A DNA stretch of 64,000 nucleotides from Amia ocellicauda (GCF_036373705.1 NC_089856.1:9945001-10009000); one strand, 5' to 3'; shown: positions 11,783-24,089, counted from the first letter of the stretch. Notes: generated from the sequence alone by a model not told the origin. Numbers and translations are program-made.

Positions 11783-11856
11783 AATCCTCGGTAGCATTTG
11801 ATGCTGGCAGTGTGGATGCTCGACCACACTGCCAGAATCAAATGCTACTGAGGATT
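11783..11856. other. Near-perfect 33-bp snap-back hairpin
   Basis: Left arm 11783-11815 and right arm 11824-11856 are reverse complements over 33 bp, with two non-Watson-Crick positions (one a G:T wobble in RNA) and an 8-nt loop. In size and shape the transcript would look like a miRNA or endo-siRNA precursor. A tiny foldback MITE is the alternative. Neither arm matches a miRNA I recognise with confidence. Confidence 0.75.
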
Positions 11857-12279
11857 AAATCCAGATCAGAAATGGCAGTGAAAACGCACCTCATGTCACA
11901 CCCATATATGGTCTGAACTCCAAACAGATCCATTGCCTTATTGTATTCACCTTATGACCTTAGGCATGGGCACAAAAGAGGGGCCCATGGTAAAGCACAA
12001 TTTCATCACATATAGAGCTCATGGTACAGAGGTGTTCCAGTATTATTGGTTTAGAGGAGCACTGCAAAGTTACAAACTTACCACAGCTGCTCTGTGAGAG
12101 GAGAGGAGAATAGGGTTATCCATTCTTTTCTGTAACTTAACACAGACTTAATATTACTTGTTTAGGAATATAATCAAATTATATTAATTTAACATTAATT
12201 CTATCACAAATAAATGATTATTGAACACCTGTGACTTGACTGCATCTTCCCTCAGAAAATAATTGTATTGAGGTAATAA

Positions 12280-12793
12280 TATGTGAAGAGGCCCCAAATT
12301 CCTCACCCGTACATGAGGTTACCAAAGAGCACATAATGAGACCAGCTTCTACCGGTTTGTAACAGATGCATCTCTCTGCAGACACACAATACAAATTTAG
12401 TACAGAACGTACGTTCTAGTAAAACCACAAGAAGATGGGGAAGTGGGCACACAAGCCCCCTTTACCTATCTAGACATGCATTAGATACGTGTGGAATATA
12501 AATAACGAAATGGCTACATGTGTCTCCATATTTGGGCATAAAATAGAAAACATTGTGTTTAAGCTTAATCAGGAAGATAGTGAGGATATCATAAGATAGG
12601 GAGTTGTCTCCCCCTTATTGGTTCAAACGCACCCTGTCCAGGATATCGCAGTATGTATATAACATCATGTAAGCTCTATGATTTTAGGGAAGTTGAGACA
12701 AAGACCTGCGTGTCTGAGTGTTACTTTCCTTCAAGCTGCTTAAATAAAGACTCTGTTTGATTCAATCTACTCTACAGTCTGATTTCTGTTACA
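12280..12793 (+). mobile_element. Probable solo LTR
   Basis: LTR-like order of signals: an inverted CCAAT (TTATTGGTT, about 12617), a TATA-like TATATAA at 12656-12662, a poly(A) signal AATAAA at 12743-12748, and a TG-rich tail ending CTGTTACA at 12793. Another candidate 5' end, TGTGAAGAGG at about 12282, would give 512 bp with TG...CA termini. I could not find a convincing target duplication or a primer-binding site, and no retroviral genes follow. The left boundary is uncertain. Confidence 0.5.
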
Positions 12794-13084
12794 AGCAATT
12801 AAAAAGGGGATTCTTCAATATGAGTTTCAGTTAAATTGTTAATGAGATTGGCTGGAAAGAAATCCTCTTACAACACAAAATGGATCCCTCTCTAAACAAG
12901 CATCTGACAATAAACACAAACACGACACACACAGCAAACCAATCCAAGTCCATGTACTGTATTGACTTTTCTTCTCTCGCTTGTTCTCTCCCTTGCATTC
13001 TCATGCTCTCTTCCTGCCTGCCTGTTGCTTCCTGTTTTATTGAGGTGGGAGCCATTCACCATATGCCAAGTTTTGTTTTACAGT

Positions 13085-14290
13085 AACAATTACAATAACA
13101 GAAGAAACATAGCTCTTGGAGCTAAAATTAATGCAAATAGCTTTTTTCAAATCTGTAACAGCAAGAGATTAATAATGGAGGAAGTGAAACAGCTAGAGGC
13201 TAAAAATGGAAGTATCTTAGAAAACGAACAAGATATAGCAAATGTTCTAAGTATTTCACAGAGGTTTGTACAAAAGAAAAACAGATAACATGCCACAGGT
13301 TAACAATCAGTCCAGTCAAACTCTAAGAGAGATCAGGATAAATGAGGAGGAGATACTAAAGCAGGGGTGGCTAACCCTGGTCCTGGAGAGCCGCAATCCT
13401 GCAGGATTTCCAGATCTCTCTAAATTACCAATTAATGGATACACTGTACACAGGGACATTTTGCCTAATTAAGACCCATAATTGCTTCAATTAAGCAGTT
13501 AACGAGCTGTATAGAATAGAAGACACCTGGCAGATGAAATTCAATGTGGACAAGTGCAAGTTAATACATGCAGGAAACAAAAATGTCCACTATAATTACA
13601 CTATGGGAGGAATAGAACTGAATGAAGAAACACATGAGAAAGACCTAGGAGTCTATGTGGACTCCTCACGCTTCCCATCCAAACAATGTGGGGAAGCAAT
13701 AAAAAAGGCAAACAGGATGTTATGGTATATTGTCAAAAGTTTGGATTTAGAACAAGGGCAGTGATGTTCAGACTGTACAATGCGCTAGTTAGAGCTCATC
13801 TGGATACTGTGTGCAATTCTAGGCTCCAGACTTCAAGAAAGATATCGCTGCTCTAGAGGCAGTTCAGTGGAGAGCAACCAGACTTGAAGGGAATATCCTA
13901 CTGAGAGACTGAGGAACTGAACCTTTTCACCCTGGAACAGAGGAGACTACATGGGGACTTGATTCAAGTCTTCAAAATCATGAAAGGCATTGACCACATC
14001 AAACCAGAGGAGCTTTTCCAGATCAGCAGGGACACACGCACACGGGGACACAAATGGAAATTGAGCTACAAGGCATTCAAGACAGAAAACAGGAGACACT
14101 TCTTCACACAGAGAGTCGTCACAATCTGGAACAAACTCCCCAGCGATGTGGTTGAAGCTGAAAATTTGGGAACATTTAAAAATAGACTGGATAGGATCCT
14201 TGGATCACTTAGTTATTAATGGACACCAAACGAGCACGATGGGTTGAATGGCCTCCTCTCGTTTGTAAACTTTCTTATGTTCTTATGTTC
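13085..14290 (+). mobile_element. Rearranged CR1/L2-type LINE copy with internal deletion
   Basis: 13085-13361 matches 34345-34550 of the larger LINE, including a stretch missing there (about 13200-13275). After an inserted MITE fragment the match resumes at ACACCTGGCAGATGAAATTC (13524), equal to 35323 in the larger copy, and runs through the 3'UTR block GATGGGTTGAATGGCCTCCT to the TTCTTATG repeats at 14273-14295. The part encoding the reverse transcriptase fingers, palm and catalytic box is gone. Surviving frames are interrupted by stops. Confidence 0.85.
13362..13520 (+). mobile_element. hAT-type MITE fragment inside the LINE copy
   Basis: Starts CAGGGGTGGCTAACCCTGGT followed by CCTGGAGAGCCGCAA, the same terminus as the complete element at 44795-45000. 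The right terminus is missing, and the LINE resumes about 770 bp further along its consensus, so the insertion was followed by a deletion that removed the MITE end and part of the LINE. Confidence 0.75.
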
Positions 14291-14294
14291 TTAT

Positions 14295-14305
14295 GTGTGT
14301 GTGTG

Positions 14306-14341
<36 letters not shown>
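14295..14341. repeat. (GT)n microsatellite
   Basis: GT repeat with one interrupting CG, directly after the LINE's TTCTTATG tail. Confidence 0.95.
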
Positions 14342-14710
14342 GTTTGTCTGCTCTTCTGTCTGGATTGTCAGGTCTGGGTTCTGTCCATATTTCCAGGTGG
14401 CTAGGATGCAGGTAAAATGCACCACATTGTGTAGTATCAGTTTGTATAAGGCTGATGGATTACAGCCCACCCAACAAGTCCAAGTGAAAGCTTTCTTTTA
14501 TTTTCTACTTTCTCTCTATTGTTTCAGTTTGATACAAAGGGAATGTGTGCTTTGTATTTGTTTAGTCAATTTGGTATTTTAATCTTAAGAATTAAAGCTA
14601 TCCTTCCCAGTTGTTGATATTTGTATGACGTTTCATTGTAACTATTGAATAGGATGTAACTTCCCCACCAGCAGAATTGCATGACTTTTAGCTGCATAGT
14701 TACCTACGCA
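14342..14710. other. Gene-free stretch
   Basis: Between the microsatellite and the stop codon of the leucine-rich-repeat gene on the minus strand. I see no clear feature. Confidence 0.4.
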
Positions 14711-14717
14711 TTAAATG

Positions 14718-15688
14718 CTATCCACAGATTGTGTGCGCGTCCAATGACAGTAAAGCTTTTCCTCTGAGAGCAGGGGGGCTGTCGCAGGTGATTTTCTCTC
14801 TGCTGACAACTCTTCCACCCAGCGACCTGACCCAGGCCTGGAAAGCCCCTCCCCCATCCGCGCAGCCACACCTCCAGGGGTTGCCATACAGATGGATCTC
14901 CCGCAGCGTTCCTGTGGCGCCAGCGAGGTCCGCAGCGCTGAGGCGAGTCAGTGTGTTAGAGTCCAGACGCAGGATGGCCAGCCGGGTCAGGTCGTGCAGC
15001 CAGTCGGGTCCCAGCGCCGAGAGCTGGTTGCCGTGGAGATCCAGCGTGTGGACCATGGACAGCCCTCGCAGGTCCCAGGTGGAGACCGAGCTGATGTTCT
15101 GATTGAACAGGAAGAGTCGGCCGAGATTGAGTGGGAGGCCTGGGGAAAACAAGGACAGGATTAGTAATACTAAACTGAGTGGGCGGTTGAGGTGATCAGA
15201 GATCTGTTAATTGAATGATGTGCTGTTTCCATACTGGAGTTTATCATTTCAGTCGAGGACATATGCAGGCATGCACCGTATGCCCACATAATTGGAATGG
15301 AACTGTGCGTATGCCCAAGAAACGATAACCATTACGATTCTGGATAGGATATACCCTCCTATGATTCCTATAACGAACTCTGTCGTTCGTCTGCCAGTCG
15401 CCGAATGGCCAGCACCTCCCACGCGCCCACCCCTACGAAAAATTTGCCAGGCCAATTTGTGCAATAGAACAACTATTTTAACTGAAACTCCAGAGTTGAT
15501 CTCTGCTCTCACCTGCTCAGGGATGTGATCGAGGGCTCGCTCCGTCCCGGACAGGGCCCGGCAGTCCAGCGCGATGGAGCTCTCCGGCCCCTCCTCCCAC
15601 GCTCTGCAGCCCTCGGGCACGCACTGCCAGCTGGGCACGGCCAGGCCCACACACAGGCAGAGCGTCCATAGGTGTCCTGGAGCCAGCA
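14718..15688 (-). CDS. Small secreted leucine-rich-repeat protein (partial, possible frameshift)
   Basis: Two exons on the minus strand. Exon 15688-15513 follows a TCTCTCTCCTCGCAG acceptor and encodes a hydrophobic signal-peptide-like segment (LWTLCLCVGLAVPSW) then an LRR N-terminal cap with CVPEGC and LDC, ending IPEQ at a GTGAGA donor. Exon 15139-14718 follows a TTGTTTTCCCCAG acceptor and reads (G)LPLNLGRLFLFNQN, then leucine-rich repeats (LDLHGNQLSALG, LRLDSNTLTRLS) and a C-terminal cap GNPWRCGC...C...TICG before the stop. No membrane segment follows, so a secreted product is likely. The domain reading IPE-GLP is ideal, but the first exon ends in phase 0 and the second needs one preceding base, so this splice is out of frame by one. 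The start codon must lie in an unseen upstream exon. Family not recognised. Confidence 0.65.
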
Positions 15689-15809
15689 CTGCGAGGAGAG
15701 AGAGAGGGTGACTGCCTGACACGGACACACACTGCGATACTGCACAACTGGTGTCATTGTCCTCCACCTTCTCCCCGATACAGGTGTCATTTCGCACACC
15801 ATAATTCTT

Positions 15810-16406
15810 CTTAAAACATTTACTCTTTCTTAAGAAACTCCACTGACTTCTGCACGGCTCAGACCCGGCAGCTCTCTAAGGACCCCAGGCTGCAGACCCA
15901 TTCTTCAGCTGTGGCCTAGAAAGCTCCCAATTGGCTACACTTCAAAATACTACTGGTTCTCTGAAACAATCAGCTTGTCCGATGACGGCCCAGCTCAGTG
16001 AGTCTCCCATCACTCCCATCAAAAGAGCAGTGTTCAGATCTGTTCTCTTTGACAAGGTATGGCACTGATACCTGAATCCATTGAGGTGATCAGACAGAAT
16101 CACATCCTTACCTCTTTGAGACCGCAGGTTCATGTGGGGGTGTTGTCAGCTCTAAAGGAGGCTGTGCGTTTTATACAGGGAGGTGGGCTTGTCTCTGTAC
16201 GGGCCTGTATCAACACCACAACCAACAGCAAACAGAAGGTGAGAAAGAAAAGATTAGGAAGAGACAAGGATTAAGGCAGATGGGGATTGGGGGAGTTACG
16301 ATTCCTTTAAACCTATGACATCCTGTCATAGATTTGTGTTGTTTGCGAACAGGATTAAACCAAAGCAGTCTCTTTTGGTTCAATTAACAGAAAAGCCTTG
16401 ATTTTA

Positions 16407-16460
<54 letters not shown>

Positions 16461-16590
16461 GGTGATGGTGGAAGTATTACTATTATTTTCTTGAGCATCA
16501 GTTTCCCTGCCGTACCTCTTCTAATATATATACATTTTTACTATTCATATTTTGTTTATGTGCTTTAATGTCAGATTACTATTATTTTTT
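15810..16590. other. Gene-free stretch, includes a (TTA)n run
   Basis: Holds a TTA microsatellite at about 16408-16460. The first exon and promoter of the LRR gene should lie here or farther right, but I cannot identify them. Confidence 0.4.
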
Positions 16591-16599
16591 AAATGGCTT

Positions 16600-17190
16600 C
16601 AAAATGCCTGACAGAATAAAGAATGGATTATTAGGATGAAGGAGGCAAACAGTTCTACAATTATGAAATTCTTACAGCATCTGGTAATCATTTATGTCTT
16701 CCCATGCATTCTGAAATAGGCCCATCATCTGAGGTTAATCCATCCATTCATTTTCAATAACCGCTTCATCCAGTCCGGGGTCACAGTGAGCTGGAGCCCA
16801 ACCGTGGTTAATATAGGGTTAATATCCCTGGTATATCACTGATCTTCGTGTGCACTACAGTGCTGATTGTTTTCACTCTGTTTTACATGTCCGTGGGCCT
16901 TGTTGTAAAGACAAGACTAACCTCAAATAATCTGATAAAATGCGCCATTACTGAGTTTGGTCATGACCGCTGAGTGAAAAGTGGTTTATCGGTGTATCGT
17001 TCACTATACAAATGGGTGTAATTCCTACACCATTCACCTAATTTGGATGTAACTACCCTCAAATTAAAGATGAAAGTCTACACTTAAAGCACATCTTTAT
17101 TGTTTCCTTTCAAATCCATTGTGGAGATGTACAGAGCCCAAATGATGACGGTTGTGTCACTGTCCAAATATTCATGGACGTAACTGTAAC

Positions 17191-17245
<55 letters not shown>

Positions 17246-18660
17246 ATTATTTCTTGGCAGACGCCCTTATGCAGAGCAACTTACAACATAAGTGCAATAC
17301 AAAGTGCAAGAATACAGTTAAGTACAAGGCATCACTAAAAGTTCACTAAACACGCTATTGCATGCTTTTGAATGTTTATTAGCTATATCTATAGATGTGC
17401 CATGGAAACCACGCTGTATGCACTTGCAATTGTAAGGTAAACAAGTACACTGTAAAAAAAATGTAGTAAATACCCCTGTAATTGGACTGTATAATTTACA
17501 GTAAAGTACGGCACACAGTACAGTATGTTACTGCACTCCACATGTGTTGTACAATTGCCTGTATTTTACTGTGCTCTTTACAGTAAAATACCTCATGACC
17601 TTTTTAGGCTTTGTTACGTTAAATTGCTCTGGATTTCACTAAAATGTTCTATTAAAAGATAAAGAGAATAAAAAAGCAATACACTGAGCTACCAAAGGGA
17701 GGAGTGGGAAATGTGTGTAATTCAGAAACCACCCAAACTGGTCTGTGTAGCTATACACAAATTGTAGTGTTGTAGAAGAATTCAGAAAACTATGCGTCAT
17801 TAACTCATGTGGGCAGACTCTCTTCCACATTGATCACATTCCAGGGTTAATTTCATTTCATTAATTTGTAAACGTATTGCTCTAATAAACAACAACACAT
17901 TTTGTTGAGATATTGCCCTCATCCTTTGAAATATAAAAGAATAATACCATGTCAGTTGTTGTCTTAATATACATCCTACATGCCTAATGATAATAGATAA
18001 CTTAATATAGTTTTAACAGATGAATTAACAGCATATCAAGAAAATAAAAAAAATAGGAAGAAAAGTTTGGAAACTTGCAAGTCAAGACCTATGCAAGCAA
18101 ATGTTCACCTGTAATTTTCATTGTGAAAACATGAAATATCAGTAATATATATATATATATATATATATATTTTAATCCTTTTATGCCCTTTTATTATTGC
18201 ACTCTGTCTTTTCTTGTGATTTTATTAACATTTACATTTTACTGTGTTTTCTTCTGTGATTGTGCCTTTTTCATATTTTACCCTTTTTAGCCATGTTAAG
18301 CTTTTTAGACTTTTAGCCGTGGGGTCAGCCATGTTTGATGAGAATGGAGATCGATAGTGCCGATGATCATCTAGGATGCCTGATTTTTGTATTCTGATTC
18401 AGTGTGAAAACACTGTCAAAAAGAATTGTGAGCGTCTAGAGAGAACTGCACATGCGCAGCAAAGAAGCGTGAGCGAGCAGCGAAAACTGCACATGTGTAA
18501 ACGATGTTGAATGAGTGCAGAATTGAATTGTAAGCGTAAAATAAAAACCGTACATGTAGTTTTGCACGTACAAGTTGTATTTCTGTGCTGTGTATTTTGA
18601 CAGTGAATTCACTCCATACTCATGGTCTTACAATAATGATTATTATTGTTTATATGGCTT
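16600..18660 (+). repeat. Tandem unit 1 (2061 bp) of the 2.4-kb repeat
   Basis: Runs from CAAAATGCCTGACAGAATAA to the next occurrence at 18661. Compared with units 2 and 3 it lacks about 310 bp: after AAGTACAAGGCATCA (about 17332) it jumps to the TTCACTAAACACGC block (about 17344). Otherwise it is nearly identical to them, with differences mainly in the TTA and TA microsatellites. Within the unit are a SINE-like block (CAGACGCCCTTATGCAGAGC) and a fragment of a common fish repeat (CCGCTTCATCCAGTCCGGGG). Confidence 0.92.
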
Positions 18661-19251
18661 CAAAATGCCTGACAGAATAAAGAATGGATTATTAGGATGA
18701 AGGAGGCAAACAGTTCTACAATTATGAAATTCTTACAGCATCTGGTAATCATTTATGTCTTCCCATGCATTCTGAAATAGGCCCATCATCTGAGGTTAAT
18801 CCATCCATTCATTTTCAATAACCGCTTCATCCAGTCCGGGGTCACAGTGAGCTGGAGCCCAACCGTGGTTAATATAGGGTTAATATCCCTGGTATATCAC
18901 TGATCTTCGTGTGCACTACAGTGCTGATTGTTTTCACTCTGTTTTACATGTCCGTGGGCCTTGTTGTAAAGACAAGACTAACCTCAAATAATCTGATAAA
19001 ATGCGCCATTACTGAGTTTGGTCATGACCGCTGAGTGAAAAGTGGTTTATCGGTGTATCGTTCACTATACAAATGGGTGTAATTCCTACACCATTCACCT
19101 AATTTGGATGTAACTACCCTCAAATTAAAGATGAAAGTCTACACTTAAAGCACATCTTTATTGTTTCCTTTCAAATCCATTGTGGAGATGTACAGAGCCC
19201 AAATGATGACGGTTGTGTCACTGTCCAAATATTCATGGACGTAACTGTAAC

Positions 19252-19300
<49 letters not shown>

Positions 19301-20497
19301 TCTTGGCAGACGCCCTTATGCAGAGCAACTTACAACATAAGTGCAATACAAAGTGCAAGAATACAGTTAAGTACAAGGCATCAAACACTCGAATTTACAT
19401 TATGCAAAGCAATTCAAAGTATAATACATTTTACAACTTCCAGTTTACACAGGTATACAGTAGGGCTGTCAAGATGTTCGGTCACAGTCAAGGGCTACAG
19501 GAAAGAGAGCAAAGGGGAAATCAATGGGTAGTACATTTCTGCCTTTTCTTTTTTCTGCCCCTAAAAACCCTTGCACTGTTTATTGTACTTCCTCTTAGTT
19601 CGTTACTGCAGTTGTGACTAAGACTGTATTTTCGGTAACACTTTAGATTGTCAACCGTAGATATTTAATAGTTATATAATTCATATTCTAGATGTGTTCA
19701 CTAAACACGCTATTGCATGCTTTTGAATGTTTATTAGCTATATCTATAGATGTGCCATGGAAACCACGCTGTATGCACTTGCAATTGTAAGGTAAACAAG
19801 TACACTGTAAAAAAAATGTAGTAAATACCCCTGTAATTGGACTGTATAATTTACAGTAAAGTACGGCACACAGTACAGTATGTTACTGCACTCCACATGT
19901 GTTGTACAATTGCCTGTATTTTACTGTGCTCTTTACAGTAAAATACCTCATGACCTTTTTAGGCTTTGTTACGTTAAATTGCTCTGGATTTCACTAAAAT
20001 GTTCTATTAAAAGATAAAGAGAATAAAAAAGCAATACACTGAGCTACCAAAGGGAGGAGTGGGAAATGTGTGTAATTCAGAAACCACCCAAACTGGTCTG
20101 TGTAGCTATACACAAATTGTAGTGTTGTAGAAGAATTCAGAAAACTATGCGTCATTAACTCATGTGGGCAGACTCTCTTCCACATTGATCACATTCCAGG
20201 GTTAATTTCATTTCATTAATTTGTAAACGTATTGCTCTAATAAACAACAACACATTTTGTTGAGATATTGCCCTCATCCTTTGAAATATAAAAGAATAAT
20301 ACCATGTCAGTTGTTGTCTTAATATACATCCTACATGCCTAATGATAATAGATAACTTAATATAGTTTTAACAGATGAATTAACAGCATATCAAGAAAAT
20401 AAAAAAAATAGGAAGAAAAGTTTGGAAACTTGCAAGTCAAGACCTATGCAAGCAAATGTTCACCTGTAATTTTCATTGTGAAAACATGAAATATCAG

Positions 20498-20543
<46 letters not shown>

Positions 20544-21027
20544 CCTTTTATGCCCTTTTATTATTGCACTCTGTCTTTTCTTGTGATTTTATTAACATTT
20601 ACATTTTACTGTGTTTTCTTCTGTGATTGTGCCTTTTTCATATTTTACCCTTTTTAGCCATGTTAAGCTTTTTAGACTTTTAGCCGTGGGGTCAGCCATG
20701 TTTGATGAGAATGGAGATCGATAGTGCCGATGATCATCTAGGATGCCTGATTTTTGTATTCTGATTCAGTGTGAAAACACTGTCAAAAAGAATTGTGAGC
20801 GTCTAGAGAGAACTGCACATGCGCAGCAAAGAAGCGTGAGCGAGCAGCGAAAACTGCACATGTGTAAACGATGTTGAATGAGTGCAGAATTGAATTGTAA
20901 GCGTAAAATAAAAACCGTACATGTAGTTTTGCACGTACAAGTTGTATTTCTGTGCTGTGTATTTTGACAGTGAATTCACTCCATACTCATGGTCTTACAA
21001 TAATGATTATTATTGTTTAAATCGCTT
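18661..21027 (+). repeat. Tandem unit 2 (2367 bp)
   Basis: Full-length unit. It contains the 0.3-kb segment missing in unit 1 and a longer TA run (about 20500-20540). Small differences from unit 3 include CCCCTAAAAACCC against CCCCTAAACACCC and TTATATGGCTTC against TTAAATCGCTTC at the junctions. Confidence 0.95.
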
Positions 21028-21618
21028 CAAAATGCCTGACAGAATAAAGAATGGATTATTAGGATGAAGGAGGCAAACAGTTCTACAATTATGAAATTCT
21101 TACAGCATCTGGTAATCATTTATGTCTTCCCATGCATTCTGAAATAGGCCCATCATCTGAGGTTAATCCATCCATTCATTTTCAATAACCGCTTCATCCA
21201 GTCCGGGGTCACAGTGAGCTGGAGCCCAACCGTGGTTAATATAGGGTTAATATCCCTGTTATATCACTGATCTTCGTGTGCACTACAGTGCTGATTGTTT
21301 TCACTCTGTTTTACATGTCCGTGGGCCTTGTTGTAAAGACAAGACTAACCTCAAATAATCTGATAAAATGCGCCATTACTGAGTTTGGTCATGACCGCTG
21401 AGTGAAAAGTGGTTTATCGGTGTATCGTTCACTATACAAATGGGTGTAATTCCTACACCATTCACCTAATTTGGATGTAACTACCCTCAAATTAAAGATG
21501 AAAGTCTACACTTAAAGCACATCTTTATTGTTTCCTTTCAAATCCATTGTGGAGATGTACAGAGCCCAAATGATGATGGTTGTGTCACTGTCCAAATATT
21601 CATGGACGTAACTGTAAC

Positions 21619-21667
<49 letters not shown>

Positions 21668-22864
21668 TCTTGGCAGACGCCCTTATGCAGAGCAACTTAC
21701 AACATAAGTGCAATACAAAGTGCAAGAATACAGTTAAGTACAAGGCATCAAACACTCGAATTTACATTATGCAAAGCAATTCAAAGTATAATACATTTTA
21801 CAACTTCCAGTTTACACAGGTATACAGTAGGGCTGTCAAGATGTTCGGTCACAGTCAAGGGCTACAGGAAAGAGAGCAAAGGGGAAATCAATGGGTAGTA
21901 CATTTCTGCCTTTTCTTTTATCTGCCCCTAAACACCCTTGCACTGTTTATTGTACTTCCTCTTAGTTCGTTACTGCAGTTGTGACTAAGACTGTATTTTC
22001 GGTAACACTTTAGATTGTCAACCGTAGATATTTAATAGTTATATAATTCATATTCTAGATGTGTTCACTAAACACGCTATTGCATGCTTTTGAATGTTTA
22101 TTAGCTATATCTATAGATGTGCCATGGAAACCACGCTGTATGCACTTGCAATTGTAAGGTAAACAAGTACACTGTAAAAAAAATGTAGTAAATACCCCTG
22201 TAATTGGACTGTATAATTTACAGTAAAGTACGGCACACAGTACAGTATGTTACTGCACTCCACATGTGTTGTACAATTGCCTGTATTTTACTGTGCTCTT
22301 TACAGTAAAATACCTCATGACCTTTTTAGGCTTTGTTACGTTAAATTGCTCTGGATTTCACTAAAATGTTCTATTAAAAGATAAAGAGAATAAAAAAGCA
22401 ATACACTGAGCTACCAAAGGGAGGAGTGGGAAATGTGTGTAATTCAGAAACCACCCAAACTGGTCTGTGTAGCTATACACAAATTGTAGTGTTGTAGAAG
22501 AATTCAGAAAACTATGCGTCATTAACTCATGTGGGCAGACTCTCTTCCACATTGATCACATTCCAGGGTTAATTTCATTTCATTAATTTGTAAACGTATT
22601 GCTCTAATAAACAACAACACATTTTGTTGAGATATTGCCCTCATCCTTTGAAATATAAAAGAATAATACCATGTCAGTTGTTGTCTTAATATACATCCTA
22701 CATGCCTAATGATAATAGATAACTTAATATAGTTTTAACAGATGAATTAACAGCATATCAAGAAAATAAAAAAAATAGGAAGAAAAGTTTGGAAACTTGC
22801 AAGTCAAGACCTATGCAAGCAAATGTTCACCTGTAATTTTCATTGTGAAAACATGAAATATCAG

Positions 22865-22907
<43 letters not shown>

Positions 22908-23215
22908 AAATCCTTTTATGCCCTTTTATTATTGCACTCTGTCTTTTATTGTGATTTTATTAACATTTACATTCTACTGTGTTTTCGTCTGTGATTGTGC
23001 CTTTTTCATATTTTACCCTTTTTAGCCATGTTAAGCTTTTTAGACTTTTAGCCGTGGGGTCAGCCATGTTTGATGAGAATGGAGATCGATAGTGCCGATG
23101 ATCATCTAGGATGCCTGATTTTTGTATTCTGATTCAGTGTGAAAACACTGTCAAAAAGAATTGTGAGCGTCTAGAGAGAACTGCACATGCGCAGCAAAGA
23201 AGCGTGAGCGAGCAC
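21028..23215 (+). repeat. Tandem unit 3 (2188 bp, right end truncated)
   Basis: Follows unit 2 head to tail and matches it until GAAGCGTGAGCGAGCA (about 23215). There the sequence changes to CCTGGATGCACCACGC and the last ~180 bp of the unit are missing. The 81-codon frame that starts here is created by this junction and is not a gene. Confidence 0.92.
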
Positions 23216-23542
23216 CTGGATGCACCACGCTCCTGTCTGTCAAGTCATGACAGACCCATCAAAATGGGTGTTTCTGAGCAGTTGTCAGGCGGAAACCGAA
23301 TTTCCACTCATCACGGTACAGACATGTTATCTTTCTTTCCTGTCTGGTCTGCATGAAAGTGCCTGTACTTTGTATCTTCTCTAAGACTGTTCTTGAGATC
23401 GTCTCTCCTGGATGTCTTCAGTGCGACCAGCACCACAAGCACAACCTGATTACCTTGTACTTTTTAAATGAATGTTTACAACCAGCCTTATGATGTTTAA
23501 GAACTGTCATAAATGGTGCATGTGAATGGTTCATTTGTATAT

Positions 23543-24030
23543 ACAGTGTTTGAACAGATCGCCTTTATGCCACAACAATCTTCTACACCTGCATCCCCAT
23601 TGTCCCTCAAGACAGGAGGTGAGATGTATTCATGTGTTCACTCGATCCTACAAAAGGCAGCTACACTACCATCAGAGGTATAACGGTCTTAAACTATTTA
23701 CTTTATTAACACATGATAACCTGTGCACACATGACACGGACAGTTACATTGTATATCTGTGGATGCCTCATAGGGAGCAGTGGCGGTTCTAGACCATTTC
23801 AGCTGGGGGGGCCAGCTGGGGCCATTTGTAATATTAGGGGGGTCATACATTTCCACACCGTGCTACGGGGGATGTGCAGACGGTGTTGTGTCTGGGTTGC
23901 AAGTGGGAGGGGGGGTGCTGATGGTGTTTTGTTCACGCGGGGGGGGGGGGGGTGACGACGTTCGTAGGGGGGACCCCTAGGGGCCCTCTGATAGGAAGGG
24001 TCTAGTCAAGACAAAACATGCTATAACATT
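23543..24030 (+). repeat. Dispersed repeat, copy 2, carrying a MITE
   Basis: Matches 2165-2440 closely (shared landmark ATCAGAGGTATAACGGTCTT) on both sides of a 213-bp insertion. Confidence 0.8.
23778..23990. mobile_element. hAT-type MITE (213 bp) with 8-bp target duplication
   Basis: Starts CAGTGGCGGTTCTAGACCAT, ends GGGCCCTCTG, G-rich throughout. It is flanked by ATAGGGAG (23770-23777) and ATAGGAAG (23991-23998), 8 bp with one mismatch. The related copy at 2165-2440 has no insertion here, which supports the boundaries. The CAGTGGCGG start is typical of a widespread vertebrate hAT MITE family. Confidence 0.8.
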
Positions 24031-24089
24031 AACACTATATTGTGACCGTCTTTTAGTAAGATCAGCTTGGATCAGGTTTGAAAGGGGTC

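Noticed and set aside
14731-15164. Plus-strand frames of 90-123 codons
   Set aside because: Antisense to the LRR exon in GC-rich sequence.
15249-15512. Continuation of the LRR signal-peptide frame to 15249
   Set aside because: A strong donor at the end of IPEQ and the match of the next exon to LRR sequence show that the read-through is intron.
19213-19617. 134-codon frame with a poly-Tyr run, repeated at 21580-21984
   Set aside because: It is created by the TTA microsatellite and SINE-like sequence of the tandem repeat and occurs in each copy. No gene evidence.
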